Positions 28,679 to 36,622 of a stretch of DNA of 42,381 bases are shown piece by piece (within the stretch, counting starts at the first letter, position 1; the number at the start of each line of letters is the position of its first letter). Position numbers and translations under genes: made by a program. The stretch is from Acetobacter persici JCM 25330 (lineage in GTDB: Bacteria; Pseudomonadota; Alphaproteobacteria; Acetobacterales; Acetobacteraceae): the NCBI RefSeq assembly GCF_000613905.1, contig NZ_BAJW01000030.1, positions 1-42,381 of the forward strand, given 5' to 3'. Under the pieces are notes generated by a model. The model saw nothing but the letters and a program-made list of their open reading frames with translations, ran no database searches and was not told the DNA's origin.

Positions 28679-29752
28679 ATGTCTCTGCTCGCATCTCTCT
28701 CCCTTCCGCTCCTTCGTAAGATGGACCCTGAAACCGCGCACGAGCTGGCGCTGGACGCCCTGCAACTGGGTGTGTCCGTGCCGGTCAACCGCCCGAAGGA
28801 TGATCCGGCTCTGGCTACCCGCGCCATGGGTATGCGCTTTTCAAACCCGCTGGGGATTGCCGCCGGGTTTGATAAAAATGCGCGCGTGATTCGCCCGCTG
28901 GCGAAACTCGGATTTGGGTTTGTGGAAGCCGGAACGGTTACGCCGCGCCCGCAGGCAGGCAACCCCAGACCGCGCCTGTTCCGCCTGACGGAAGACCACG
29001 CGGTGATTAACCGGATGGGTTTTAACAATCAGGGCATTGACCGCTTTACGGTCCGGCTGGCGCGCCTACACCGGCCATTGCCCTCTGGCCGCGGGGCCGG
29101 GGCCGGCGTGCCGGTTGGCGCTAATCTGGGGATTAATAAAACAGGCGCGGACCCGGAGCGGGATTACCCTGCTCTTGTGGCGCGTGTTAAGCCCTATGTG
29201 AATTACATTGTGCTGAACGTCTCCTCCCCCAACACGCCGGGATTGCGCGGCTTGCAGGATGCCGCCCGCCTGCGCGGTATTCTGGATGCCATTGCGGAGC
29301 GCCACCCGGAACGGCCTCCGCTGCTGGTCAAACTGGCCCCGGATCTGGAAAATGATGCGGTCGGCCCGATTGTGGAAGCGGCCATTGCCGGTGGCGCACA
29401 GGGGCTGATTGTGACCAACACCACGCTGGCTCGGCCTGCCACGCTGCTTAGCCCGAATAAAACGGAAAGCGGCGGTCTGTCCGGTCGTCCGCTGCGTGCG
29501 CGGGCCACGGAAATGCTGCGGCTGGTCGCGGAAGCCTCTGCGGGCCGTATGACGCTGATTGCCTGCGGCGGGATTGAATCCGGCGCGGATGTGCTGGAGC
29601 GCATCCGGTTGGGCGCGGATCTGGTGCAGTTCTACGCCGCATTTTCTTATGAAGGTCCGGCTATTCTTGCTCGCCTGAAGCAGGAAATGCTGGACCGTAT
29701 GCGGGCCGACGGCGTGGAAACGCTGGCAGATATCCGCGGGGTGGGCCTGTAA
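28679..29752 (+). CDS. pyrD: Dihydroorotate dehydrogenase (quinone), class 2
   Basis: PyrD oxidises dihydroorotate to orotate in pyrimidine synthesis and passes electrons to quinone at the inner membrane. The 357-residue protein has the class 2 N-terminal amphipathic helix (LSLPLLRKMDPETAHEL), then the FMN-binding barrel with NPLGIAAGFDKNA, INRMGFNNQG, the catalytic Ser region in NVSSPNTPGLR, VKLAPDL and the late ACGGIESGADV. The ATG at 28679 (MSLLASLSLP) gives the family-typical length; upstream frame starts at 28631 and 28556 extend into non-conserved sequence and into the Fur-like palindrome. The HAD hydrolase gene starts one base after the stop, so the two are one transcript. Confidence 0.95.
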   Translation: MSLLASLSLPLLRKMDPETAHELALDALQLGVSVPVNRPKDDPALATRAMGMRFSNPLGIAAGFDKNARVIRPLAKLGFGFVEAGTVTPRPQAGNPRPRLFRLTEDHAVINRMGFNNQGIDRFTVRLARLHRPLPSGRGAGAGVPVGANLGINKTGADPERDYPALVARVKPYVNYIVLNVSSPNTPGLRGLQDAARLRGILDAIAERHPERPPLLVKLAPDLENDAVGPIVEAAIAGGAQGLIVTNTTLARPATLLSPNKTESGGLSGRPLRARATEMLRLVAEASAGRMTLIACGGIESGADVLERIRLGADLVQFYAAFSYEGPAILARLKQEMLDRMRADGVETLADIRGVGL

Positions 29753-29753
29753 G

Positions 29754-30626
29754 ATGCCGGGCACACAGACCAACATGCAGACCCTGACGGGTCTGTCTTC
29801 CCTTGCGGACCAGTATGACGGGTACGTTATTGATCTGTGGGGCACGGTGCATGATGGCGTGCAGCCTTACCCCGGTGCAGTCGCCTGCCTCAAAGCTTTA
29901 CGGGCGGCAGGGAAGCGCGTGGTGATGCTCTCCAACGCGCCGCGTCCGGCGGATGTTGTCGCCCGTCAGCTTGAAGCGTTTGGGATCGACCGAGATCTGC
30001 ATGACGGTGTGATGACCAGTGGGGAAGAAGTACGCCGCCTGCTGCGTGAGCGTGCTGATCCGTGGTTTGCCCGCTTAGGCCAGCGCGTGCTGCATATGGG
30101 AGGCACGCATGATCTGGGCCTGTATGACGGGCTGGATCTGGAGCGGGTGGCAGACCCGGCAGAGGCGCAGTTTATTCTCAACACCGGGCCGGATGCCGAG
30201 CGTGGCACGGACTCGGTTGATCCTTATCTGCCGGAACTGCGGGTCGGTCTGGAACGCGGCCTGCCGATGCTGTGTGCAAATCCGGATATGGTTGTGGTCA
30301 AAGGCGGCCGCAGGATGATCTGTGCCGGGGCTCTGGCGGCGTTTTATGAGCAGGAAGGCGGCAATGTGCGGTGGGTTGGTAAGCCGTACAAAGAGATTTA
30401 TGCGCCCGTTTTTTCCATGCTCAATGTCCCGCAGGATCGTATTCTGGCCATTGGCGATGCGCTGGCGACGGATATGCGTGGGGCTGCTGTGGCCGGGATT
30501 GCCGGAGCATGGATTTTGGGCGGCATTCATCAGGAAATGGTGGGCGACGACGCGGAACTGGCCGCCAGAGAAGCGGATGCTGCCGGTCTGCGGCCTGTGG
30601 CAACCTTACCGCGACTGGTCTGGTAA
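29754..30626 (+). CDS. HAD-superfamily class IIA hydrolase, TIGR01459 type
   Basis: A 290-residue HAD phosphatase of the NagD-like class IIA group, family TIGR01459 by its layout. Motif I is VIDLWGTVHDG (about residues 25-35), where the usual DxDGT is Asp-Leu-Trp-Gly-Thr, as in that family. Motif II is VVMLSNAPRP, motif III contains the Lys of WVGKPYKEIY, and motif IV is ILAIGDALATDMRGA. Substrate is unknown. The start ATG at 29754 follows the pyrD stop by one base, so translation is probably coupled; an internal Met at residue 8 is an alternative. It converges with ymdB, the gap being 77 bases. Confidence 0.85.
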   Translation: MPGTQTNMQTLTGLSSLADQYDGYVIDLWGTVHDGVQPYPGAVACLKALRAAGKRVVMLSNAPRPADVVARQLEAFGIDRDLHDGVMTSGEEVRRLLRERADPWFARLGQRVLHMGGTHDLGLYDGLDLERVADPAEAQFILNTGPDAERGTDSVDPYLPELRVGLERGLPMLCANPDMVVVKGGRRMICAGALAAFYEQEGGNVRWVGKPYKEIYAPVFSMLNVPQDRILAIGDALATDMRGAAVAGIAGAWILGGIHQEMVGDDAELAAREADAAGLRPVATLPRLVW

Positions 30627-30679
30627 CCTGCTGGAAGGCAGATAAAGCCTTCTTCTGTGGTGGGACGACGGGGAGGCGT

Positions 30680-30702
30680 CCACGGGCCTGTGCGCTCCGT
30701 GG
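30680..30702. terminator. Hairpin in the HAD/ymdB convergent gap
   Basis: CCACGG at 30680-30685 pairs with CCGTGG at 30697-30702, followed by TTTAAAAA. A second small stem (GAAGGC at 30634-30639 with GCCTTC at 30647-30652) precedes it. Both are weak. Confidence 0.35.
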
Positions 30703-30703
30703 T

Positions 30704-31519
30704 TTAAAAATCTGGCAGCGTCTGGGCCAGATGTCCGCCCTGCCGGATGGGGGCGAGGCGGCGGGCCAGACCTGTCGCGTCGTCTGTTTCCACCATAATG
30801 CCGCACATCGTGGCGTCGCCTTCCGCCGGTTGCAGGCGTTCACCGGGCATTTTGCGGATAAACCGGGCCATGGCCGGTTCCTTGGTCATGCCAATCACAC
30901 TGTCATAATCCCCGCACATCCCGGCATCGGTCTGGAAGGCTGTTCCGGCAGGCAGAATGCGGTGGTCTGCGGTGGGGGTGTGGGTGTGCGTGCCCACAAC
31001 CAGAGAAACCCGGCCATCCAGCACGTTGCCAAAGGCCCATTTCTCACTGGTGGCTTCCGCATGAATATCCACCACAATGGCCTGTGTGGTCACACCAAGG
31101 CGGTGGCGGCTGAGGAGTTCATTCATGCAGCGGAAGGGGTCATCCAGCGGGTCCATGAACAGGCGGCCCATGGCGTTGACCACCAGCGCCTTGCGGCCAT
31201 CCGGCAGTTCAACCTGCACGCTGCCATTGCCGGGGGTGCCGGGCGGGAAGTTGATGGGGCGGATAATGCGGGGTGTGGCGTCGATATGCCCGATCAGATC
31301 CCGCCGGTCCCAGCTATGGTTGCCCAGCGTGATAACATCCACGCCGCCTTCAAACAGGCTTGTGGCAATGGCGGGGGAGAGACCGAATCCGTGGCTGGCG
31401 TTTTCCGCATTGACGACGACCAGATCCAGCGCGAGCGATTTCCGTAAAGCGGGCAGACGAGACAGAACGGCCTCACGGCCACACCGGCCAACAATATCAC
31501 CCAGAAACAGAATTCTCAC
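30704..31519 (-). CDS. YmdB-type metallophosphoesterase (TIGR00282)
   Basis: This 271-residue protein is a calcineurin-like phosphoesterase of the YmdB family, which in Bacillus hydrolyses 2',3'-cyclic nucleotides. Metal-binding motifs are ILFLGDIVGRCGREAV at the N-terminus, VVVNAENASHGFGL, ITLGNHSWD and, toward the C-terminal half, VVGTHTHTPTAD and TDAGMCGDYDSVIGM. Length fits. It starts 24 bases after the fau stop and is the last gene of the minus-strand zapA-fau-ymdB group. No signal peptide, so it is cytoplasmic. Biological role in this group of bacteria is unknown. Confidence 0.9.
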   Translation of the reverse strand: MRILFLGDIVGRCGREAVLSRLPALRKSLALDLVVVNAENASHGFGLSPAIATSLFEGGVDVITLGNHSWDRRDLIGHIDATPRIIRPINFPPGTPGNGSVQVELPDGRKALVVNAMGRLFMDPLDDPFRCMNELLSRHRLGVTTQAIVVDIHAEATSEKWAFGNVLDGRVSLVVGTHTHTPTADHRILPAGTAFQTDAGMCGDYDSVIGMTKEPAMARFIRKMPGERLQPAEGDATMCGIMVETDDATGLARRLAPIRQGGHLAQTLPDF

Positions 31520-31543
31520 GCCGTCGTCTTTCTTTGGTTACAG

Positions 31544-32104
31544 TCAGTCAAAATGCAGACTCTCCTGTTCTGTTACCAGAGAGGAGAGTGGCTGGTCATA
31601 CGGCCCGGTGGGAAGCTGCTCCACTTCCTGCGCAGCCAGTGCGTAGCCCATGCTGGCAATACCCGGCAGGGCGGCCAGTGTGCGGTCATAATAGCCGCCC
31701 CCATATCCCAGACGGTTGCCGGTGCGGTCAAACCCCAGCAGCGGGACCAGCACGAGGTCCGGCCTCATAAGCGGTCCATCAGGCACTTGCGTACCAAAGC
31801 GGCCGCGTAGCATGGCAGTCTGCGGTGTCCAGAGCCGGAAGGCCAGCGGCTGCCCGCGTGGCGGTGTCTCCGGCAGGAGAACGTGCCGCCCGGCGGCGTT
31901 TAGCTGATGGCAGAGCGGGCGGAGGTCAAGTTCATGCGGCAGGGGCCAGACGCAGGCAATATGGGCATGGTCTGTTACCAGCAGTATTTCGGCCAGACGT
32001 GCGCACAGAACGGCATCAACCCCGGCAGGCCGCGTTTTGAGAACGCTCAGGCAGCGGGTGCGCAGGGCCTGTTTGGCTTCGGCAATGGCTGGAGAGTCTG
32101 ACAT
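31544..32104 (-). CDS. fau: 5-formyltetrahydrofolate cyclo-ligase
   Basis: This enzyme (YgfA/FAU) converts 5-formyltetrahydrofolate to 5,10-methenyltetrahydrofolate with ATP. The conserved ATP-binding loop GYGGGYYDRTLA lies near residue 140, preceded by LVLVPLLGFDRTGNRLG; the N-terminal Lys/Arg region is AKQALRTRCL, and the central stretch VWPLPHELDLRPL also fits. The start is uncertain. ATG 32104 (MSDSPAIAEAK) gives the usual length of about 186 residues; ATG 32134 and a GTG at 32203 with upstream GGGAG would add up to 33 residues that do not resemble the family. I prefer 32104, which leaves about 115 bases after zapA, where 6S RNA is found in many proteobacteria. Confidence 0.88.
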   Translation of the reverse strand: MSDSPAIAEAKQALRTRCLSVLKTRPAGVDAVLCARLAEILLVTDHAHIACVWPLPHELDLRPLCHQLNAAGRHVLLPETPPRGQPLAFRLWTPQTAMLRGRFGTQVPDGPLMRPDLVLVPLLGFDRTGNRLGYGGGYYDRTLAALPGIASMGYALAAQEVEQLPTGPYDQPLSSLVTEQESLHFD

Positions 32105-32222
32105 GAGAGAAGAAGGAGAGTGCGAAGCCGCCATGGCCGTTGGTCTTTCAACCTCCAGGACCTGCGTGTGCAGGTGGGCGCCGGATAATGTGACCAGGGC
32201 CACAACAGAGCCAGCTCCCTTA
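32105..32222 (-). ncRNA. Candidate 6S RNA (ssrS) between zapA and fau
   Basis: In many proteobacteria the 6S RNA gene, whose product holds sigma70 RNA polymerase, lies between zapA and ygfA/fau, exactly the gap here. On the minus strand the stretch contains a perfect hairpin (ACCTGC, ACAC, GCAGGT), a second stem (GTTG/CAAC) and GGGAG near the 5' end that can pair with CTCCT near the 3' end, as in a long closing stem. I could not confirm the central bubble, and the ends are approximate. The alternative is that this stretch codes for the N-terminus of fau. Confidence 0.45.
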
Positions 32223-32624
32223 GGAAGTGCTTATCGGCCCAGGGGATGACTCGCCTGACGTGCCGGGCAGCTCCGCCTCTTCTATGTAGGCGTCCTCAAG
32301 GCTGGCTGCAATAGCTTCCGCATGGTCTGCCATTTCAGCCAGACGATTGTTCATCAGCATTTGCTCGACACGCAGGCGCTCGGCCTCTTCCACGGCCTGC
32401 GTCGTGCTTTCGGGCACATGCTGGCTTGAGAGATCCTGAATTTCATCGGCCATGAACAGCGCGGCCAGCACCAGTACCCGGCTTTCCCCGGTAAAACCGA
32501 GGTCCCGCACGCGCTGCACGCGGCGTTCAACCTGCTGGGCCATGGCCTGAACGTGCCGTTCTTCTCCGTTTTCACATCCGACGGAATAGCTGTGGCCATT
32601 AATGCGAATTGAAACAAGCGCCAT
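32220..32624 (-). CDS. zapA: Cell division protein ZapA
   Basis: ZapA binds and bundles FtsZ at the division site. The 134-residue protein has the typical N-terminal ZapA start (VSIRINGHSYSVGCENGEE), the HVQAMAQQVERRVQRVRD helix and the coiled-coil second half. The C-terminal 25 residues are Glu/Ser-rich and may be a disordered tail. It begins two bases after the stop of the 88-residue gene and precedes fau with a candidate 6S RNA in between. The family usually has about 100-130 residues, so the length is normal. Cytoplasmic. Confidence 0.9.
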   Translation of the reverse strand: MALVSIRINGHSYSVGCENGEERHVQAMAQQVERRVQRVRDLGFTGESRVLVLAALFMADEIQDLSSQHVPESTTQAVEEAERLRVEQMLMNNRLAEMADHAEAIAASLEDAYIEEAELPGTSGESSPGPISTS

Positions 32625-32626
32625 GA

Positions 32627-32893
32627 TTATTTATCTTCCGGTCGGTCCGCGTGGGCCAGAGCGTCGCGCACGCGGCTGATCAGCACATCAACATTAGCGA
32701 CGAGTTCCTGCGTATCAACGCTCTTGCGTTGTTCTGCCTGACTGCTTTTATCAAGCGCGAAGGAGATACGCTGCAAGGCACGATTCAGCCGGTCAATCGG
32801 GTCAGTTTCTGCAGGGGAGGGTGTTTCTGCCAGCGCATGGGCGGCAGAGGTCTGTGTGTCTGTCAAAGCTGGTCCGGGACCCTGATCTTGCAT
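32627..32893 (-). CDS. Small coiled-coil protein upstream of zapA
   Basis: An 88-residue protein of no confident family. The first 30 residues are polar and rich in Thr, Ala and Pro; the rest (DRLNRALQRISFALDKSSQ and QELVANVDVLISRVRDAL) forms two amphipathic helices suited to a coiled coil. In alphaproteobacteria a small DUF4164-type coiled-coil gene often lies directly before zapA, and this could be that gene, but the match is by position and shape only. The stop is two bases from the zapA start, so the genes are coupled. A role in division is inferred from position. Confidence 0.75.
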   Translation of the reverse strand: MQDQGPGPALTDTQTSAAHALAETPSPAETDPIDRLNRALQRISFALDKSSQAEQRKSVDTQELVANVDVLISRVRDALAHADRPEDK

Positions 32894-33062
32894 TCTTGTT
32901 TACCCTTCTCACAAAAGGAATCACCCGCAAACGCGGCGGCGTCAAGCATGGTCATGGAAAACACTCCAAATTTATTCCCCACTTTTCTGCTGCGGGTTCC
33001 TTACACTGCATGATTACGCCACCGGCATGGCAGCCTGCGCTGCCGCACGAAATACTGGCGTG

Positions 33063-33422
33063 ATGACAGCACAGGCGTCTGTTGCGCCGTTCGGGTTTCT
33101 CTCAGCACCGGGGGCGGCCGGATTTATGGGCGCCCTCTGGTGGCAGGCGCTGATCCGCCAGATGGAAGAGGAGACAGGCTGCCGGTACGTCCATGTTCTG
33201 GATTGCGGCAGCAGCGTCGGGCATGCGGTGCTGGCCCGGACGCAGGGTCAGAAAAATGTCATTTTACAGACCGACCCCGCACGCGCCGCCGCAGTTCGCG
33301 TTCTGTATCAGTCGGAAGGCGGGGTATTTTTTTCGGCGCGACCGCCATCATTTGACCTTACCGGGCCGCTATCTTCAAAAACGCATCTTGCCGCGTATTT
33401 CATGCGCAGTTATTGCCAATAA
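33063..33422 (+). CDS. Unknown protein upstream of the aldolase gene
   Basis: A protein of 119 residues starting MTAQASVAPFGFLSAPG (ATG 33063; a longer frame starts at 33027). I recognise no family. The middle shows a short beta-alpha pattern (YVHVLDCGSSVGHAVLARTQ then NVILQTDPARAAAVRVLY) that looks nucleotide-fold-like but is too short to assign. Two Cys and no signal peptide. It is supported by GC-rich third positions and by its position between the zapA group (divergent) and the aldolase gene, 52 bases downstream. Whether it has a role linked to the aldolase is unknown. Confidence 0.6.
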   Translation: MTAQASVAPFGFLSAPGAAGFMGALWWQALIRQMEEETGCRYVHVLDCGSSVGHAVLARTQGQKNVILQTDPARAAAVRVLYQSEGGVFFSARPPSFDLTGPLSSKTHLAAYFMRSYCQ

Positions 33423-33474
33423 ACGGTTCCGGGAAATAACGGCCCGGATAAAAGCCAAGAGGAAGGATTTCCCA

Positions 33475-34388
33475 ATGACGCTTACCCCCCAGGTTAAGGC
33501 TATTCTTGATCAGTACGAGAGCGATAATCCCGGTACAAAAACAAATCTCGCCCGTTTCCTGAATGCAGGTAAACTTGGTGGCACAGGTAAGCTGGTCATC
33601 CTGCCGGTTGATCAGGGTTTTGAGCACGGTCCGGCCCGCTCTTTTGCGGCAAACCCGGCCGCTTATGACCCGCACTATCATTTTGAACTGGCGATTGAAC
33701 CGGGCTGAGCGGCTATGCGGCTCCGCTGGGCATGCTGGAATGTGGCGCGGCCAAATATGCGTCTGAAATTCCGCTGATCCTGAAGTGCAACAGCTCCAAC
33801 AGCCTTGCGACGGAAAAAGATCAGGCCGTGACCGGCACCGTGGCGGACGCCCTGCGTCTGGGCTGTGCGGGTATCGGGTTTACCATCTATCCGGGTTCTG
33901 AATACTGCTTCGACCAGATGGAAGAATTCCGTGAACTGGCAGCAGAAGCCAAGGCGGCAGGTCTGGCCGTGATCCTGTGGAGCTACCCGCGTGGCCCGAT
34001 GCTGGACAAACCGGCTGAGACCGCTGTGGACGTCTGTGCTTACGCGGCCCATATGGCCGCTCTGTGTGGCGCGCACATCATCAAGGTAAAGCCGCCGACG
34101 GATCTGGTTGCTCTGCCCGCCAACAAGGCGGCTTATGAGCAGAATAAGATTGACATCTCCACGCTGCCGGCTCGTATCCAGCACGTGGTGCAGTCCAGCT
34201 TTGCCGGCCGCCGCATCGTGATCTTCTCCGGTGGTGAAAAAGCCGGGACGGACAACCTGCTGACGACGATTAAGGGCATTCACGATGGCGGCGGCTTCGG
34301 CTCCATCATTGGCCGTAACGTCTTCCAGCGTCCGAAGGCGGAAGCTCTCGATCTGCTGAACCAGATCATCACCATCTTCAAAAGCTGA
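33475..34388 (+). CDS. Class I fructose-bisphosphate aldolase (DhnA family), frameshifted near 33702
   Basis: This enzyme splits fructose 1,6-bisphosphate into two triose phosphates using a Lys Schiff base. The first frame from ATG 33475 (MTLTPQVKAILDQ, preceded by GAGGAAGGA) gives KLVILPVDQGFEHGPARSF and stops at a TGA after EPG. The family sequence resumes in another frame as LSGYAAPLGMLE and runs to 34388, including CNSSNSL, VILWSYPRGP and the IIKVKPP region that should hold the active-site Lys. One more G in the run 33702-33704 joins them into about 304 residues, the usual DhnA length. Since this is a central metabolic enzyme, I regard the break as an assembly deletion. Confidence 0.88.
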
Positions 34389-34422
34389 AACAGCGGACGT
34401 GACCACAGGACAGGGGGCCGGG

Positions 34423-35024
34423 ATGACGGCGTATGATGTCTATCTCGCCACCCCCGTTCTGCGGGACGCCGAGGCTTTTTTACCAGATCTGGCGCGGGGG
34501 ATGCAGCAGCATACCCCCGCGGCTGTTCTGCTGCGTCTGGCGGATGCGCCGGATGCGGACCTTATCAAAAAAATTCAGACCGTTCAGTCCGTGGTGCAGG
34601 CGCAGGATATTGCCTGATGCTGGAGGACAGACCCGCACTTGCGGCCCGTACGGGGTGTGATGGCGTGCATCTGTCCGCAGGTTTTACGGGGGCCTCCATC
34701 AAGGATGTACGCAGGCAGATTGGGAATGATCTGCAACTGGGTGTGTCCGTTGGCGGTAGCCGGGATGCCGCAATGCGTGCAGGTGAGGCTGGCGCGGATT
34801 ACATCAGCTTTTCCACAGCCAGTCCGGTGGTTGCGGCGGAAGGCGAGGCCCCGGAAAGCCTGACCGACCTTGTGCGCTGGTGGTGTCTGGTGATGGAACT
34901 GCCTGCTGTGGTGGAGGTTGAAACTCCGGCGCAGGTTGCTCCCTTTGCGGAGGTTGGAGCGGATTTTATCCAGCCCGGTCCGGTCTTCTGGGAAAACCCG
35001 TCTTTGTGGACGTTTTCTGGCTGA
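34423..35024 (+). CDS. Thiamine-phosphate synthase family protein, frameshifted near 34613
   Basis: ThiE joins the thiazole and pyrimidine halves of thiamine. From ATG 34423 (MTAYDVYLATP) the first frame ends with VVQAQDIA and a stop; the next frame begins LMLEDRPALAARTGCDGVHL, a typical ThiE motif, and goes on through LGVSVGGSRDAAMRAGEAG and ADFIQPGPVFW. One more C at 34613-34614 gives a single protein of about 200 residues. Some parts are unusual (YISFSTASPVVA where most ThiE have YVAFGPVF), so it may be a ThiE relative rather than a true synthase. A GTG at 34399 is an alternative start. It follows the aldolase gene by 34 bases. Confidence 0.7.
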
Positions 35025-35145
35025 ACACTGAGCTGCGCCTTAGTTCAGCCATGTGTCTGCGCCATGTCTGCACCCTGATCTTCAGCTTGAAGCCCGGCCT
35101 GTCTGGCCGCATACAGGCTGAGGACGTTTCAAAAAGGGTATTCCC

Positions 35146-35589
35146 ATGATGAACAAGAAAACTCTTCTGGCACTGGTTGCGGTTGCCGGGCTTACGGGTG
35201 CGGCCTCTTCCGCGCAGGCGCAGAGCTTTGGCAGCATCGGGCAGAACGCTCTGTCTGCTGCCACCAGCAGCGCCAAAAGCGGGATGACGGGTATGGTGGG
35301 GAACATGCTTCCCAGCCTGTCTTCCGCCAGCACAAGCAACCTGACCGGTATTCTGGGCTATTGCGTGCAGAACAACGTGCTTTCCGGCACGACGGCGACC
35401 TCAGCCAATTCTGTGCTGAACAACCTGACCCAGCAGCAGGGCGTGACCTCTTCCAGCGGCTATAGCGCCGGGCAGCAGGGTCTGCTTCAGACGGGGGACA
35501 ACCAGATGTTTTCCCTCGCCAATCTGAAAGGCCAGTTGAAGACCAAGCTGTGCAACATGGTGCTGAGCAAGGCGCAGTCTCTGCTGTAA
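35146..35589 (+). CDS. DUF2501 domain-containing exported protein
   Basis: A 147-residue secreted or periplasmic protein with a clear signal peptide (residues about 1-25, MMNKKTLLALVAVAGLTG, cleavage after AQA). The mature part is rich in Ser, Asn, Gln, Ala and Gly and has two Cys (GYCVQNN near residue 82 and TKLCNMV near 136), likely a disulfide. This pattern is that of DUF2501 (E. coli YjjA). The function is unknown; related proteins are periplasmic. An upstream SD-like stretch (AAAGGG) precedes the ATG; the next Met is one residue later. It is followed by a strong terminator at 35609. Confidence 0.88.
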   Translation: MMNKKTLLALVAVAGLTGAASSAQAQSFGSIGQNALSAATSSAKSGMTGMVGNMLPSLSSASTSNLTGILGYCVQNNVLSGTTATSANSVLNNLTQQQGVTSSSGYSAGQQGLLQTGDNQMFSLANLKGQLKTKLCNMVLSKAQSLL

Positions 35590-35608
35590 GGCTCTGACCC
35601 GCTGTATG

Positions 35609-35645
35609 AAAAAAGCCTGCCAGATAAAAACTGGCAGGCTTTTTT
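35609..35645. terminator. Bidirectional intrinsic terminator
   Basis: AAAAAAGCCTGCCAG at 35609-35623 pairs with CTGGCAGGCTTTTTT at 35631-35645 around a 7-base loop. The A and T runs on both sides let it serve the DUF2501 gene and the converging FAS1 gene. Confidence 0.9.
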
Positions 35646-35782
35646 GTGCTTAGCGGGACGCGCTGTTTTGCAGCACAGGCGGCGTTGCAAGGCTGCTGGC
35701 TACCCCGGTTATGCGGTGGCCCGGCTTGGGCTGGGGCACAACCGGCTGCACGGCAACCGGGGCGGGAAGGCCTTTGGGGGTA

Positions 35783-36553
35783 TCAGCGTGCGGCCTGCGT
35801 CGCCTGTTTTGCGACTGTCAGAGCAGGGTCACTCACTGGGGGCAGCAGCAGGGACTGGGTGAAATATAGGCGGCCGTTGGATTGCGGTACACCCGTCACC
35901 CACAGGCGGCTCGTCATGCCTGCGCCGTTCCCCAGAATGATCTGGCCGGTCGGCTGGTCAATCCAGGCGGAGAGGATACGGCCATTCAGAGTCGGCAGCC
36001 CGACGGAATGGGTGGGGGAAGCGAGAGCTGCGGCCCGCAACTGCTCGACCGACCATTCCCCTTTCACGATAGAATAGGCCAGAATTTCCCGCAGAAGGGC
36101 AGCGTTTTCCGGTGCATTCAGTTTGCTGCCGGTTGGCGTCTGGTAGTTTTCCAGCACGGCATTGGGGATGCCGAACACGGTAAACGGCCCGCTCTGCTGC
36201 AAGGTGCTGAACAGGCCGGTGCTGTTCAGACCGTGGACATAGTTTGCCATCTCAATGGCGGAGGGCAGCGTGTCAGACAGCGGGCGGTCACAAAAGGCCG
36301 GGCTTTCCGGGTCCGCGTAGGCAATGGCGCTGTCCGGAATGCCTTTCTGGTTTTCAGCCGCTTTTTTGCCCGGCGCGTAGGTGCGTTCCCCCGAGACGGT
36401 GGGGAGCATGTAGGAGCACGTAGAGTTATGCGTCACATACGTATCCTGCCGTGCGCCGCTCTGGCACCCGGCCAGAGCTGTCAGAGCGAGAAAGGCAGGG
36501 GCCAGCAGGGCCGGTTTTAACGGTGTACGAGCCGGAACGCAGCGATGCCGCAT
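35783..36553 (-). CDS. FAS1 (fasciclin) domain lipoprotein
   Basis: A cell-envelope lipoprotein of about 256 residues as read. The lipobox LTALAGC near residue 30 marks lipidation. A Cys-containing linker is followed by one FAS1 domain: MANYVHGLNSTGLFSTL, then the H1 box-like GPFTVFGIPNAVL and the H2 box-like ILAYSIVKGEWS. FAS1 domains mediate adhesion. The start ATG at 36553 has GGGAGA upstream; the frame extends further up to 36601 with no support. The stop at 35783 may not be true: a different frame continues as DTPKGLPAPVAVQPVVPQPK to a stop at 35650, just before the terminator. This would need a net gain of one base, opposite to the other breaks. See findings. Confidence 0.8.
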   Translation of the reverse strand: MRHRCVPARTPLKPALLAPAFLALTALAGCQSGARQDTYVTHNSTCSYMLPTVSGERTYAPGKKAAENQKGIPDSAIAYADPESPAFCDRPLSDTLPSAIEMANYVHGLNSTGLFSTLQQSGPFTVFGIPNAVLENYQTPTGSKLNAPENAALLREILAYSIVKGEWSVEQLRAAALASPTHSVGLPTLNGRILSAWIDQPTGQIILGNGAGMTSRLWVTGVPQSNGRLYFTQSLLLPPVSDPALTVAKQATQAAR

Positions 36554-36622
36554 GGGCGTCTCCCAAAAAATCATGCCGTAAAAATCAGAGTGGAGTCGCA
36601 ATGCAGACTGCGCCGGGCATGG

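Noticed and set aside
30509-31447. A 312-residue plus-strand frame opposite ymdB
   Set aside because: Opposite a complete metallophosphoesterase with intact motifs, so it is a shadow.
33475-34388. Programmed ribosomal frameshifting in the aldolase and other split genes
   Set aside because: No slippery heptamer with a downstream structure is seen at the sites, and thirteen unrelated genes breaking in the same direction fits sequencing error better.
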